In this document: positions 1-8,358 of the stretch, piece after piece
Layout: each line of letters starts with the position of its first letter
Position numbering within the stretch: position 1 is the first letter of the stretch
Assembly (NCBI GenBank): GCA_014695325.1
Contig: JACJNZ010000055.1
Coordinates: forward strand, 248,001 to 312,000
DNA from: Cyanobacteria bacterium FACHB-502
Lineage (GTDB): Bacteria; Cyanobacteriota; Cyanobacteriia; Elainellales; Elainellaceae
Reading direction: 5' to 3'
DNA length: 64,000 nucleotides
The notes under the pieces: model-generated
The model's input: only the letters and a program-made list of their open reading frames with translations
What the model was told of the DNA's origin: nothing
Databases searched by the model: none
Program-made: the position numbers and the translations under genes

Positions 1-546
1 CTCCAGATGCTCATAGACTTTTAACCAGCGAATAAACAGCCCCGCCATAAAGCGAAGGGCAACAATTCCAATTAATCCACCCGTTAACACTAGCCAGAGA
101 TTCTGGGAAACGGCGATCGCTGTCGTGACGCTGTCCAGCGAAAATGCCAGGTCAGTGAGGGCAATCATGGGGATCGCCTGCCACAGGGACTCAAAACGGG
201 GACGGTGAACGGAATGCGTTTCACCAGAGGCCTCATCGTCTCCTGCCGAGAAGAAATGCTGATACACCAACCACAGCAAATAGCCTGCGCCCAGCAGCTC
301 AAATTGCCAGTAGCGAATCACCCAGGTTGCTGTCAGGATCAAAATCACCCTTAAGCCAAAGGCTGCGACTAAGCCAAAATTTAGAGCGCGTTGCTGAAGC
401 CGCTGTCCGTTTAACCCCTGAGCAATAGCTGCCAGGGCGATCGCATTATCGGCAGATAAAACTGCCTCCAGCGCGATCAAAACCGGAAGGAGAATAAGCG
501 TATCACTCCCAAAGTTGGGGGATTGATCAAGCAGTTGGTCTAGCAT
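1..546 (-). CDS. TerC-family integral membrane protein (3' end cut by window)
   Basis: Translating the complement from the ATG at 546 gives an open frame of 182 codons that runs off the left edge. It is a multi-spanning membrane protein with the two acidic signatures of the TerC family: EAVLSADNA near residue 27 and TDLAFSLDSV near residue 130, each in a hydrophobic helix. These acidic helices are thought to bind metal ions; plant and cyanobacterial relatives are linked to thylakoid or manganese handling, but the substrate here cannot be read from sequence. Between the halves is a short hydrophilic loop. The missing part is the C-terminal membrane segments. Family call is firm; transported ion is not known. 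Confidence 0.85.
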   Translation of the reverse strand, partial: MLDQLLDQSPNFGSDTLILLPVLIALEAVLSADNAIALAAIAQGLNGQRLQQRALNFGLVAAFGLRVILILTATWVIRYWQFELLGAGYLLWLVYQHFFSAGDDEASGETHSVHRPRFESLWQAIPMIALTDLAFSLDSVTTAIAVSQNLWLVLTGGLIGIVALRFMAGLFIRWLKVYEHLE

Positions 547-880
547 TAATTGGCAACAAGCAAGAGAAGAACAAGGCGATCGGCGAAGCGCAAAATCTGT
601 ATTGAAGACAATTGCCCTTCAAGCCTATCTTAAACTATCGTCTTTCCCCAGCTTAGCTTGCTTCCTCCTACTCAGGAGACGAACGCTTCGCCTCTACCGC
701 GATTGCCTCTATCGCGATTAGTTGTGGCAAAATGCAAATTTTGAAAGGTAAGCTATACTAGCTTTCCATCGATCGCAATTCTAATCCCCGCACTACTCAA
801 TTACTTCCAAAGCACTTGCTGCCTGCCACTGGGCATTCCTCACAATTTCCAGACTTTGCCGCGTCACCGCTATTACCGCT
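547..880. other. Intergenic gap between divergent terC and hypothetical gene
   Basis: 334 bp between two divergently transcribed genes. It must hold both promoters. I see CGATCG-type palindromes and AT-rich stretches near 730-770, but no promoter box, repeat or RNA that I would defend. Confidence 0.5.
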
Positions 881-1921
881 ATGTCTTTATCGCTGCCTGC
901 GCTGATTACCCAACTTCATACCACTTACCCGGCTGCTAGCCTAATATCCGAACTGCTAGCGGTCGAGTCAAATCGATTTGTGGTACGTGCCCTGATTCAA
1001 ATCGGTTCGGTGACGTTAGCGACGGGGCTAGCTGCCGCTGCCGAGGTAGAAGCCGCAGAAGATCGGGCGAAATGTCGGGCGATCGAAACCCTGCTGCCGT
1101 CTGCGGTCAACGCTTCAATCCCTTCCCCGGCCATCTCTGCGGTTGAGCCTACCGCCGCTCCCTCGCCCGGTCGAGCTGCCAATCTTTCTGAAAGAACTGG
1201 TTCTCCTGCAATTTCACCCCTGCCTTCGCTTACCAGCACTGTTTCCAGTCCGATCGCCCCGAAGCCAGAACTGCTCCGCACCGCCGCTTCCCCGATCGCA
1301 GACCTATCGCCTCAAACAAATTCGCCTCAAACAAACTCGTCAGGCAGCACCGATTCCTCAGATGCCCTGACGGATTGGGATGATCCTCTGCGATCTTCTC
1401 CCAGCTCAAATCTCGATCTCGATTTTGACCTGAACAACCTGTTGCAGGACAGCCCCCCGCCAGAGGCTCTCCCCGATGCTCCGATCGAGGAAACTTTCCA
1501 ACCTGCCGCAGCCGATCTTTTTGCAGCCGTCAATTCCGATCTGACGACTCCGCTCGATCCACCAGTCAGCCTGGCTGACTTAAATCTGACGAAATTAACG
1601 CTGCCCAACACCGATCCGTCTGAAGCCGCAGCCTCTGCTGGAGCAGCAAAATCAGCCCGACGCAAAGGCACAGCTTCCACAATCACTCCCCCCGAACCAG
1701 AGCCTCTTCCGATCGCTCCCCCTGTGGAAATCGATCGCTCTGGGGAAATTGCTCGCATCGGAGTCGAGATGAAACGGCTGGGCTGGGACACCAAAAAAGG
1801 ACGCGACCATTTGCAGAAAACTTACGGCAAACGATCGCGTCAGGAATTAAATGATGATGAGCTGATGGATTTCTTGCAATACCTGGAAACGCAGCCTTCC
1901 TCGGCGCAGATGCCTTTCTAG
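881..1921 (+). CDS. Hypothetical protein, conserved ends and Pro/Ser-rich linker
   Basis: A 346-residue protein of unknown function. The N-terminal about 70 residues form a compact segment (VVRALIQIGSVTLATGLAAA followed by an acidic helix with EAAEDRAKCRAIETL) that recalls the short alpha/beta end of Rad52/DdrA-type single-strand annealing proteins, but the likeness is weak. Residues 80 to about 285 are low-complexity Pro, Ser, Ala and Asp sequence, probably disordered. The C-terminal 50 residues are again conserved-looking and charged (RIGVEMKRLGWDTKKGRDHL, then KRSRQELNDDELMDFLQYLE), resembling a small helical domain found at the end of other cyanobacterial proteins. A DNA-repair or nucleic-acid role is a guess only. 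It converges on clpP downstream. Confidence 0.7.
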   Translation: MSLSLPALITQLHTTYPAASLISELLAVESNRFVVRALIQIGSVTLATGLAAAAEVEAAEDRAKCRAIETLLPSAVNASIPSPAISAVEPTAAPSPGRAANLSERTGSPAISPLPSLTSTVSSPIAPKPELLRTAASPIADLSPQTNSPQTNSSGSTDSSDALTDWDDPLRSSPSSNLDLDFDLNNLLQDSPPPEALPDAPIEETFQPAAADLFAAVNSDLTTPLDPPVSLADLNLTKLTLPNTDPSEAAASAGAAKSARRKGTASTITPPEPEPLPIAPPVEIDRSGEIARIGVEMKRLGWDTKKGRDHLQKTYGKRSRQELNDDELMDFLQYLETQPSSAQMPF

Positions 1922-1944
1922 CTGATTTGCCGAATCAGTGTGAG

Positions 1945-2559
1945 CTAGACCTGGCTTGCAACCGCTATCGGACGACCCCCGATCGCCTTTCGATCGATCA
2001 CCTGATCAATCAAGCCATAGTCAGCCGCTTCCTTCGCAGACATATAAAAGTCGCGCTCGGTGTCTTGCTCGATTCGCTCAAGCGGTTGTCCGGTGTGGTC
2101 AGATAGGCACTCATTCAAACGCCGCTTCAGGTAAAGGATCTCTTTTGCCTGAATCTCAATATCTGTTGCCTGACCCTGTGCGCCACCCAGCGGCTGGTGA
2201 ATCATAATCCGCGAATGGGGCAAGCTCATCCGTTTGCCTTTTGCACCCGCACTCAGCAGAAACGCACCCATGCTGGCAGCCAGACCGACGCAAATGGTAG
2301 ATACGTCAGGGCGGATGTGGTTCATTGTGTCATAAATGCCCAGTCCTGCCATCACCGAGCCACCGGGGGAATTAATGTAAAGATAGATATCCTTCTCGGG
2401 GTCTTCGGCTTCCAGAAACAGCATTTGCGCCACGATCAGGTTTGCCAGATCAGAGTCGATCGGCTGTCCCAGAAAGATAATGCGTTCGCGCAGCAGTCGG
2501 GAATAAATGTCAAAGGCGCGTTCGCCGCGACCAGACTGTTCGATAACGGTAGGAATCAT
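1945..2559 (-). CDS. clpP: ATP-dependent Clp protease proteolytic subunit ClpP
   Basis: 204 residues, the usual ClpP length. The catalytic triad is intact: Ser96 in GLAASMGA, His121 in IMIHQPLGG and Asp170 in DTERDFYMS, matching Ser97/His122/Asp171 of the E. coli enzyme. The subunit forms the tetradecameric barrel that degrades proteins fed by ClpC or ClpX. Cyanobacteria have several paralogues (ClpP1, P2, P3 and ClpR); this one stands alone, without clpX beside it, so ClpP1 is possible but I do not fix the number. It is separate from the three-gene Clp cluster at 32.6-34.6 kb. The stop lies 24 bp from the convergent gene at 881-1921. Confidence 0.95.
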   Translation of the reverse strand: MIPTVIEQSGRGERAFDIYSRLLRERIIFLGQPIDSDLANLIVAQMLFLEAEDPEKDIYLYINSPGGSVMAGLGIYDTMNHIRPDVSTICVGLAASMGAFLLSAGAKGKRMSLPHSRIMIHQPLGGAQGQATDIEIQAKEILYLKRRLNECLSDHTGQPLERIEQDTERDFYMSAKEAADYGLIDQVIDRKAIGGRPIAVASQV

Positions 2560-2580
2560 GCTTGCTCTCTCTGATTTTTC

Positions 2581-3033
2581 CTACCATTCTAGCGATTTCG
2601 GTTCGGCTGGAGAACATGAGGAGTGCGGATTACCGCCAGAAAGGGAGTTTCCGAGAATGCGGTTAATCGTTTCCTGATCAGCCACAGGCAGTTTTTTCAG
2701 AAAAGCCTGGAGTTTCATACGGTGGATATAGGGCCAGCCGCCATTGGCTTCGATATCGCGCAGGAGGGCATAAAGGGCTTGACGGTTTTCTGGCAGAGCA
2801 GATTGAAATAAGCCATCTCGGATTTCCCGGTGTAGTGCCTCTAGCTGTCGCAGCAGGGCGAGCAGCTCAATTCCCTGTCCCTGATGTTGTTGGGCAACAG
2901 CACGAACCACCGCAGCCAGCATGTCAAGCTGATCAGCGATTCCTCCTTCGAAAGACTGCGAAGCAATTGATTCTGTTAATTCGACTCGCGCTTCCAATTC
3001 CAGCTCTGAGTGTCCATTTTGCCATTCTGCCAT
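2581..3033 (-). CDS. Conserved hypothetical protein, about 150 aa
   Basis: The start at 3033 is preferred over the longer frame opening at 3087 because an excellent Shine-Dalgarno (AGGAGGG) lies four bases before this ATG. The 150-residue product (begins MAEWQNGHSELELEARVELT) is soluble and largely helical, with a Leu-rich segment LLALLRQLEALHREIRDGLF and a later LQAFLKKLPVADQETINRIL. No catalytic motif is visible and I do not recognise the family. It lies 21 bp upstream of clpP on the same strand and could be co-transcribed with it. Confidence 0.7.
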   Translation of the reverse strand: MAEWQNGHSELELEARVELTESIASQSFEGGIADQLDMLAAVVRAVAQQHQGQGIELLALLRQLEALHREIRDGLFQSALPENRQALYALLRDIEANGGWPYIHRMKLQAFLKKLPVADQETINRILGNSLSGGNPHSSCSPAEPKSLEW

Positions 3034-3737
3034 GTGCCCTCCTGTTTTCCTTGCGATGTCCGAACGAATGCTTGAACAGATTACCAAGTTCGAGTTTCAG
3101 CCCAAAGCACCCAAACGGATTCAATAACCCTTTCGACCACCTTTTCGCTTTCCGACAGCCCTGTCTGTATCAGGAGATGCGATTTTTCTTTGCAGCCTAA
3201 GCTTGCGATGCGAAGCAGTTTCCCCAGTGAGACGATCGGCTCGATCGACTTCCATACAGACTCCAAAATCGTGAGACACTCTGGCAGCATTGAAGCATCA
3301 TCAAAAAAGCTCACTTTGCGATCGCAATCCCTGAGTTCCTCACATTCCCAAATAACTAGAGCTGCATGAGTAAGATTAACCCCCTGCCCCAGCCACAGTT
3401 ACCACACCTGTTTATGCCCAGCTTTCTTGCAAATGCCATAGCAACTAGATTGCCATCGCATCAGAACGGGAAGCAGATACCGCAACAATTAGCAATTCAT
3501 TTCTCATTTGCATCTCTCATCTGCGCTGTGTCACCCCATCATCACCGTCCGCGTCGCCACCCAATTCAAACGACTTTTACAGATCTTCTGTCCCTCGACA
3601 GGGAATTTATGAGATTCTGCAAAAGAAAGGTAACAAGGTCTTGTAGAATTCAGTATGAACGGGATTGACCCGCTTGTCATAGATACTCCTTAACAAAATA
3701 CTGTAAGGTTTTCACAATTAGAAGCTAGAGGTTGACC
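3034..3737. other. Intergenic region upstream of psbO
   Basis: About 700 bp between the divergent hypothetical gene and psbO. Short open frames here (for example 3081-3314 on the minus strand and 3366-3668 on the plus strand) have neither good ribosome sites nor recognisable products, so I leave the stretch non-coding. It must contain the psbO promoter; a TTGACC at 3665-3670 is present but no well-spaced -10 box follows. Confidence 0.5.
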
Positions 3738-4562
3738 ATGAGGTATCGCGCTTTCATCGCTGCATTCCTGGCTGTGTGCATAGGGCTGCTCACGGCTTGC
3801 AGCGATAGTTCTTCCAATGCGAACGTTGCACTCACTTACGAGCAAATTAGAGGCACGGGTCTAGCAAACACCTGTCCTCAGCTTTCCGAAACGAGCCGGG
3901 GTGCAATTCCGATCGATTCCAATCAAACCTATGTTATATCCGACCTGTGCTTGGAACCCACTAACTTCTTCGTCAAAGAAGAATCAACCAACAAGCGTCA
4001 GGCAGCACAATTCGTCACCGGAAAGCCCTTGACCCGGTACACCTCATCGCTAGACCAGGTGAAAGGCTCACTGAAGAGCAACAACGGTAAGCTAGTCTTC
4101 TCCGAAGAGGATGGCTTCGACTTCCAGGCAATCACCGTGAAGTTGCCGGGTGGCGAAATGTATCCGTTCCTGTTTACGGTGAAGGGATTGGTTGCAGCAG
4201 CACAAACACCAGACAGCATCAATACTTCCACTGACTTTGAAGGAGAGTTTCGCGTTCCGTCTTACCGCACGTCAAACTTCCTTGACCCTAAAGGGCGTGG
4301 CTTAACAGCAGGTTATGATACTGCGGTCGCGCTGCCTTCTCGCGGAGACAGCGAAGAGCTGCTACGGGAGAATATGAAGTCTTTCAAGACCGGACAGGGC
4401 AAAATCTCGCTGCAAATCGCAAAAGTGAACAGCGCGACAGGCGAGATCGCAGGAACCTTTGAGAGTGTTCAGCCCTCTGATACAGATATGGGCGGCAAAG
4501 AACCCGTTGACGTGAAAATTCGGGGACTGTTCTACGGCAGAGTTGAGCCTGCTCAAGCTTAA
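3738..4562 (+). CDS. psbO: Photosystem II manganese-stabilizing protein PsbO
   Basis: A 274-residue precursor starting at the ATG at 3738; a TTG six bases earlier is less likely. The first 21 residues are a signal peptide ending in a lipobox-like LLTAC, so the protein is exported to the thylakoid lumen and may be lipid-anchored. The mature part shows the PsbO hallmarks: LTYEQIRGTGLANTCPQL, the second disulfide cysteine in SDLCLEP, and the C-terminal EPVDVKIRGLFYGR. It stabilises the Mn4CaO5 cluster of the oxygen-evolving complex. The gene is monocistronic, with a strong terminator just downstream. Confidence 0.97.
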   Translation: MRYRAFIAAFLAVCIGLLTACSDSSSNANVALTYEQIRGTGLANTCPQLSETSRGAIPIDSNQTYVISDLCLEPTNFFVKEESTNKRQAAQFVTGKPLTRYTSSLDQVKGSLKSNNGKLVFSEEDGFDFQAITVKLPGGEMYPFLFTVKGLVAAAQTPDSINTSTDFEGEFRVPSYRTSNFLDPKGRGLTAGYDTAVALPSRGDSEELLRENMKSFKTGQGKISLQIAKVNSATGEIAGTFESVQPSDTDMGGKEPVDVKIRGLFYGRVEPAQA

Positions 4563-4594
4563 TTCAGCAAAGAGTTTGCTCAAAATAGACTGGC

Positions 4595-4629
4595 TCAGGG
4601 CGTATGTTAACGATATGCCCTGATTTTTT
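4595..4629 (+). terminator. Rho-independent terminator of psbO
   Basis: A hairpin with arms TCAGGGC (4595-4601) and GCCCTGA (4617-4623), extended by weaker inner pairs, is followed at once by six T residues (4624-4629). It lies 33 bp after the psbO stop on the same strand. Confidence 0.85.
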
Positions 4630-4928
4630 GTTTCAAGACACCTTGCTCTTAAAATTTTGCATAGCAAGAAATTGAAGGGTGATGTAGAACACTTGCTACT
4701 GGTCAAGCACCTCTAAAGCGAACCGATCAAACTGATGCAATCGATGAATTGATTAGAGAATTTGCACGCAATCCATAACACACATGTTTTTACTACCATG
4801 CTCGACTAATTAATTCTGCCAATCTTCAAGACCTTTTCACAAATAAGCAGAGATCTTCTATTTCTCCTTAAGTTTTTCCGGGTTGTTTATCTGTAGAATT
4901 CGCAATATTCATTTAAAAATGAGGTTTT
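4630..4928. other. AT-rich gap after psbO
   Basis: About 300 bp of AT-rich sequence after the psbO terminator. No gene, repeat or RNA structure was recognised. Confidence 0.5.
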
Positions 4929-5312
4929 CTACGTAACGCGAACTTCAAAATATTTCCGCTTAAAAATTGTGCCTGTGCAAGTGCTGCTGGTAAATTGACT
5001 TAGAGACTTGTGAAGGGAGACTGCAAATTCAGGCTTCCAGATGTTCCGTGAAATTGCCGTTGTGATTACTTTGTCCAACCGAATACCTTGTGGAATGCAG
5101 GTATGGAAGTCGGTCTCGGTTTGAACAATTGCCCCATCTAAAATGTGTGTTCCTGCTTTAATTGGCTGATGACTCGGGTTAAAAAGGGTGCGATGTCTAA
5201 CGTGATTATTTAAGAGACGGCTTCTATCTCTGTACTCCAAAGATCTGCTTGCTGCCGCTCCTGAGCGTGCATTTTGGCGGGTGTTGTGAGTTGATTCAGT
5301 TGTCTGCCTCAT
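4929..5312 (-). CDS. Possible hypothetical protein, divergent from sigF
   Basis: An open frame of 127 codons ending at 4929. The C-terminal about 90 residues (RHRTLFNPSHQPIKAGTHIL, then QTETDFHTCIPQGIRLDKVI and ISRNIWKPEFAVSLHKSLSQ) read like an ordinary folded protein, while the first 30 residues are low quality and have no ribosome site before them. I do not recognise a family, and the true start may lie internally. It is divergent from sigF with little room for two promoters. It could equally be a chance frame. Confidence 0.35.
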   Translation of the reverse strand: MRQTTESTHNTRQNARSGAAASRSLEYRDRSRLLNNHVRHRTLFNPSHQPIKAGTHILDGAIVQTETDFHTCIPQGIRLDKVITTAISRNIWKPEFAVSLHKSLSQFTSSTCTGTIFKRKYFEVRVT

Positions 5313-5329
5313 CTACCCTGAAACTCGTC

Positions 5330-6103
5330 ATGCAAACTCCTGTCGCTACCGAACTTAAAAGTGAGAGTCTGCAACTGCTGCGGGAATATCAAAAATCGCC
5401 CTCTGCTGCACTCCGCAATCGATTGGTTCAGTTAAACTTTGGCTTAGTCAGAAAAGAAGCTCACCACTGGGTTAATCAATGCACTGAGAGCTACGAAGAT
5501 CTGCTTCAGGTGGGAAGCCTGGGCTTAATTCGAGCGATTGAGCGGTTTGATATGTCAAAGGGTCACGCCTTTAGCTCATTCGCCATTCCCTACATTCGCG
5601 GTGAAATTCAGCACTACCTGCGTGATAAAGGCTCACCCGTGCGAATTCCGCGTCGCTGGCAGGCATTGCAGCACCAGGCTGCTAACATTACTCGCCAATT
5701 GCAAACCGAGCTGAACCGCCAACCAACCGATGCCGAACTCGCAGACGCACTGCAAATTCCCCTAACCGAATGGCAGGAAATCAAGCTGGCTTATCGCAAT
5801 CGTGCGCCGCTTAGCCTCGATGCCCCGATGCGCGACGAAGAGGAAGGTTCAACTTCTCTGGGCGATCTGGTTCCTGATGCACAATACCAGAGTTTTCAGC
5901 TCGCGCAGGAAGACCAGATTCGGCTTCAGCAAGCACTGCATCAGCTTGAGAACCGCACCCGCGAAGTCCTGGAATTTGTGTTTCTATACGACCTGACCCA
6001 GAAAGAAACGGCAGAACGGCTGGGGATTAGTGCAGTGACGGTATCTCGCCGGGTTAAGCGAGGGCTGAAGCTGCTCAAAAAGTTGATGGTAACTGCAAAC
6101 TAA
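5330..6103 (+). CDS. sigF: RNA polymerase sigma factor, SigF-like (group 3)
   Basis: Start chosen at the internal ATG at 5330, giving 257 residues (MQTPVATELKSESL). The protein has sigma70 region 2 (LQVGSLGLIRAIERFDMSKG, AFSSFAIPYIRGEI), a region 3 segment, and region 4 with a helix-turn-helix (LTQKETAERLGISAVTVSRR). Length and the HYLRDKGSPVRIPRRWQ segment match the SigF/SigB-like group of alternative sigma factors. In Synechocystis SigF controls pilus, motility and envelope genes; that function is inferred here by family. No anti-sigma gene is adjacent. Confidence 0.88.
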   Translation: MQTPVATELKSESLQLLREYQKSPSAALRNRLVQLNFGLVRKEAHHWVNQCTESYEDLLQVGSLGLIRAIERFDMSKGHAFSSFAIPYIRGEIQHYLRDKGSPVRIPRRWQALQHQAANITRQLQTELNRQPTDAELADALQIPLTEWQEIKLAYRNRAPLSLDAPMRDEEEGSTSLGDLVPDAQYQSFQLAQEDQIRLQQALHQLENRTREVLEFVFLYDLTQKETAERLGISAVTVSRRVKRGLKLLKKLMVTAN

Positions 6104-6311
6104 GGATTGCAGATCGAATTTTTGCTGGGTGTTCTCTACCAAACTAGACGAGCAAGATGTCCATCCCACAAGAAGGACTGTGGATTAACTCTCGTTCTAC
6201 GGAAAACTTGGCTGGAAGCTCAGCGGAAAAAGAGCAAGGAGAAAAATTATTATGATGAAGGCACGGCGATGCCTCTCGTCGCCTAATGAATCCTTCATTT
6301 GATAATCTCTT

Positions 6312-8162
6312 ATGTCCGATGTTTCCCTCAGCGATCGCTATACTGCTCTGATTGAGCAAATCGTGCAGATGACCCTCAAGGGCAACATTCGCTCGAAAGA
6401 GCAAGTTCTGCAAATGCTGGCCGAGGGCATCGAGGCAGGCACAGGCGAACTGTTTGAGCGATGCTTGAGCGATCGAATCACGGCAACCGAGCAGCAGGCA
6501 GCCTCCGGCAATGAGCTAAAGCAGGCAAAGGCGGGGCGAATTCTGCGGGCACTCCAGACGATTCGCAGCGAGTGGGAACGCTGGCAGGTGCAGAATCAGG
6601 TAAATGCTGCCCTGGAAAGTGCCGTTCAGCAAATCGTAATGGCAAGTGGCGCAGAAACTGAAGATGCGTTGCGGGAGCTAATTCGCGTCACTGATCCGAA
6701 CCGATCGCAGCCCTTAAGTCTCTCGCAGTGGCAGCAGCTTGGCAAACGGCTCCGGCAGTCACCTGACACCGAGGATTTGCAGCAGCTTGGGCAGGGCTTG
6801 ATTCAGGGGCTGGAATCTTGGCAGCGGTTAGAAGATCATCTGGTGAGCTGGATCTATGACCAGAGCCAGGGACAGATTGGGTTTGAGGGCGTTCCGGGGC
6901 AGCGCGGACCCTGGAGGGTGTGGGCAAAGCAGGTGAATCGATCGCATCCGGCGAGTTTGTTTAATGCGCTGGCAATGAGTCAAGCCCCGATCGAATGGGC
7001 AGAGTCCCAGCCGACAACGCTGGCGGATTTTGTAGAGCTGGTCGTGATTTTGCGCTGCCTTCAGCAAGGGCTAGTGAACTGGTTTGATAAGCTGGTCTAT
7101 AACTCAAAGGTGGGGGCAAAGCTCTCGATCGCCACATTCCTCGGATTTTCCCTGATTTGGTCACAGCTTGGGGATGGCTGGAGTCGCGCTTCATTTGCCG
7201 GACATCACCGCCTGATGCAGGCATCTTTTCAAATCACGCTGCAAATTTTGCGAACGTTTGCTCAGCAGTCTTACTTTCCGCTCTATGGCGGCATTTTTGC
7301 GTCCTTTACAGGTGAATATCTGCGGGATGCCCTCAGCTATCTGGATGAACCGCTGCGGCAGGCAGAAGGAACCCAGGAAAAAGCCCGAATTTTAACGCTG
7401 TTAGGATCTTCTGCAAGGGCAATGGGGCAGGTCGATCGGGCGATCGAGTTTCATCAGCAGGCGTTAGAGATTGCGCGAACTGCAAACGATACGATCTGCG
7501 AAATTGCCAATCTGAATCATCTCAGTCGCACCTATGTCGCGCAGGCAAACTTCAACGAGGCAATCAACTACAGCCAGCGTGCCGTAATCCTGAGCCGTCA
7601 GGCGGGCGATCGATCAGGAGAAGCAAATGCTCTGGCAAATTTGGGCTTTAGCGAAGTGTTTCAGGCAAGACAGCAGGAATACGTTGAGCCAGAGGTTTAC
7701 GAAATGGCGATCGAGCGGCTCCAGCAAGGACTTCAGCTTACAGAGCGGTTAGGCGATCGGCAGAGCCAGGCGTTGTGCTACAGCAGTTTAGGCATTGCTC
7801 AGGTATTGGCAGACCAGCCGCAGGCAGCCCTGGAAGACCTGGAAAAGGGAATTTCCGCCGCCCAGTTCACGGGCGATGTTTATTTGCAGGGCATTAATCT
7901 GGCGTACCTGGCAGAGGCACACTATCGCCTGCAAAACTTTAGCAAAGCGATTCTCACGGGTTCACTGGGGATGTATCTGCTCGAGCAAATTGGCTCGACA
8001 AGCTGGCGACAAACTGCCGGACTGCTGATTGTGATTCGCGGACAGCTTGGGAAAACCGAGTTTCACAACCTGCTGGAGCAAGAGCGGCGATCGATCGTGG
8101 GGGTGATTGGGGTGGATGGATTTGATTATGTGCCGGAGCTGTTAAAGCGTTATCAGGAATAG
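6312..8162 (+). CDS. Tetratricopeptide-repeat protein
   Basis: 616 residues, no signal peptide. The N-terminal half is helical and specific to this group (LKGNIRSKEQVLQMLAEGIE, SEWERWQVQNQVNAALESAV). From about residue 340 there are five or more TPR-like pairs, for example ILTLLGSSARAMGQVDRAIE, EIANLNHLSRTYVAQANFNE and ALCYSSLGIAQVLADQPQAA. TPR arrays act as protein-binding scaffolds. No catalytic domain is visible. It follows sigF by 208 bp on the same strand and converges on the large gene downstream. Function unknown beyond scaffold. Confidence 0.85.
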   Translation: MSDVSLSDRYTALIEQIVQMTLKGNIRSKEQVLQMLAEGIEAGTGELFERCLSDRITATEQQAASGNELKQAKAGRILRALQTIRSEWERWQVQNQVNAALESAVQQIVMASGAETEDALRELIRVTDPNRSQPLSLSQWQQLGKRLRQSPDTEDLQQLGQGLIQGLESWQRLEDHLVSWIYDQSQGQIGFEGVPGQRGPWRVWAKQVNRSHPASLFNALAMSQAPIEWAESQPTTLADFVELVVILRCLQQGLVNWFDKLVYNSKVGAKLSIATFLGFSLIWSQLGDGWSRASFAGHHRLMQASFQITLQILRTFAQQSYFPLYGGIFASFTGEYLRDALSYLDEPLRQAEGTQEKARILTLLGSSARAMGQVDRAIEFHQQALEIARTANDTICEIANLNHLSRTYVAQANFNEAINYSQRAVILSRQAGDRSGEANALANLGFSEVFQARQQEYVEPEVYEMAIERLQQGLQLTERLGDRQSQALCYSSLGIAQVLADQPQAALEDLEKGISAAQFTGDVYLQGINLAYLAEAHYRLQNFSKAILTGSLGMYLLEQIGSTSWRQTAGLLIVIRGQLGKTEFHNLLEQERRSIVGVIGVDGFDYVPELLKRYQE

Positions 8163-8235
8163 TGGTCGTGAGATTTGGGAGGTTATTTGAGGAGTGGCAG
8201 TTCTCCTACATTGCCCCCTAAATTCCTTAACTTTT

Positions 8236-8272
8236 AACTTGCCGCTCTAAAAGAGCGAGGGGGGACTTTGAA
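8236..8272. repeat. Short palindrome with GGGGGACTTTG signature
   Basis: Arms CGCTCT (8243-8248) and AGAGCG (8252-8257) are followed by a G-run and ACTTTGA. The G-run plus ACTTTG signature recurs near 13729, 34663 and (inverted) 44669, always outside genes. Here it lies between the convergent ends of the TPR gene and the large membrane gene, so it might also stop transcription. Confidence 0.5.
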
Positions 8273-8358
8273 ACTTAGAAGAAGCTAATTTTCTCCAGAG
8301 TTGAAGGGCTGTGAGCAGTTTGGGCAAACCTCAATATCTTTCAATTGTCTGTTTGAAG

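Noticed and set aside
997-1794. Long minus-strand frames opposite the hypothetical gene at 881-1921
   Set aside because: They mirror the low-complexity Pro/Ser codons of the plus strand and show Ala/Ser/Gly-rich nonsense without ribosome sites.
3081-3314. 77-codon minus-strand frame upstream of the 150-residue gene
   Set aside because: Reads fairly protein-like but overlaps the region before the well-supported start at 3033 and lacks a ribosome site; not strong enough to list.
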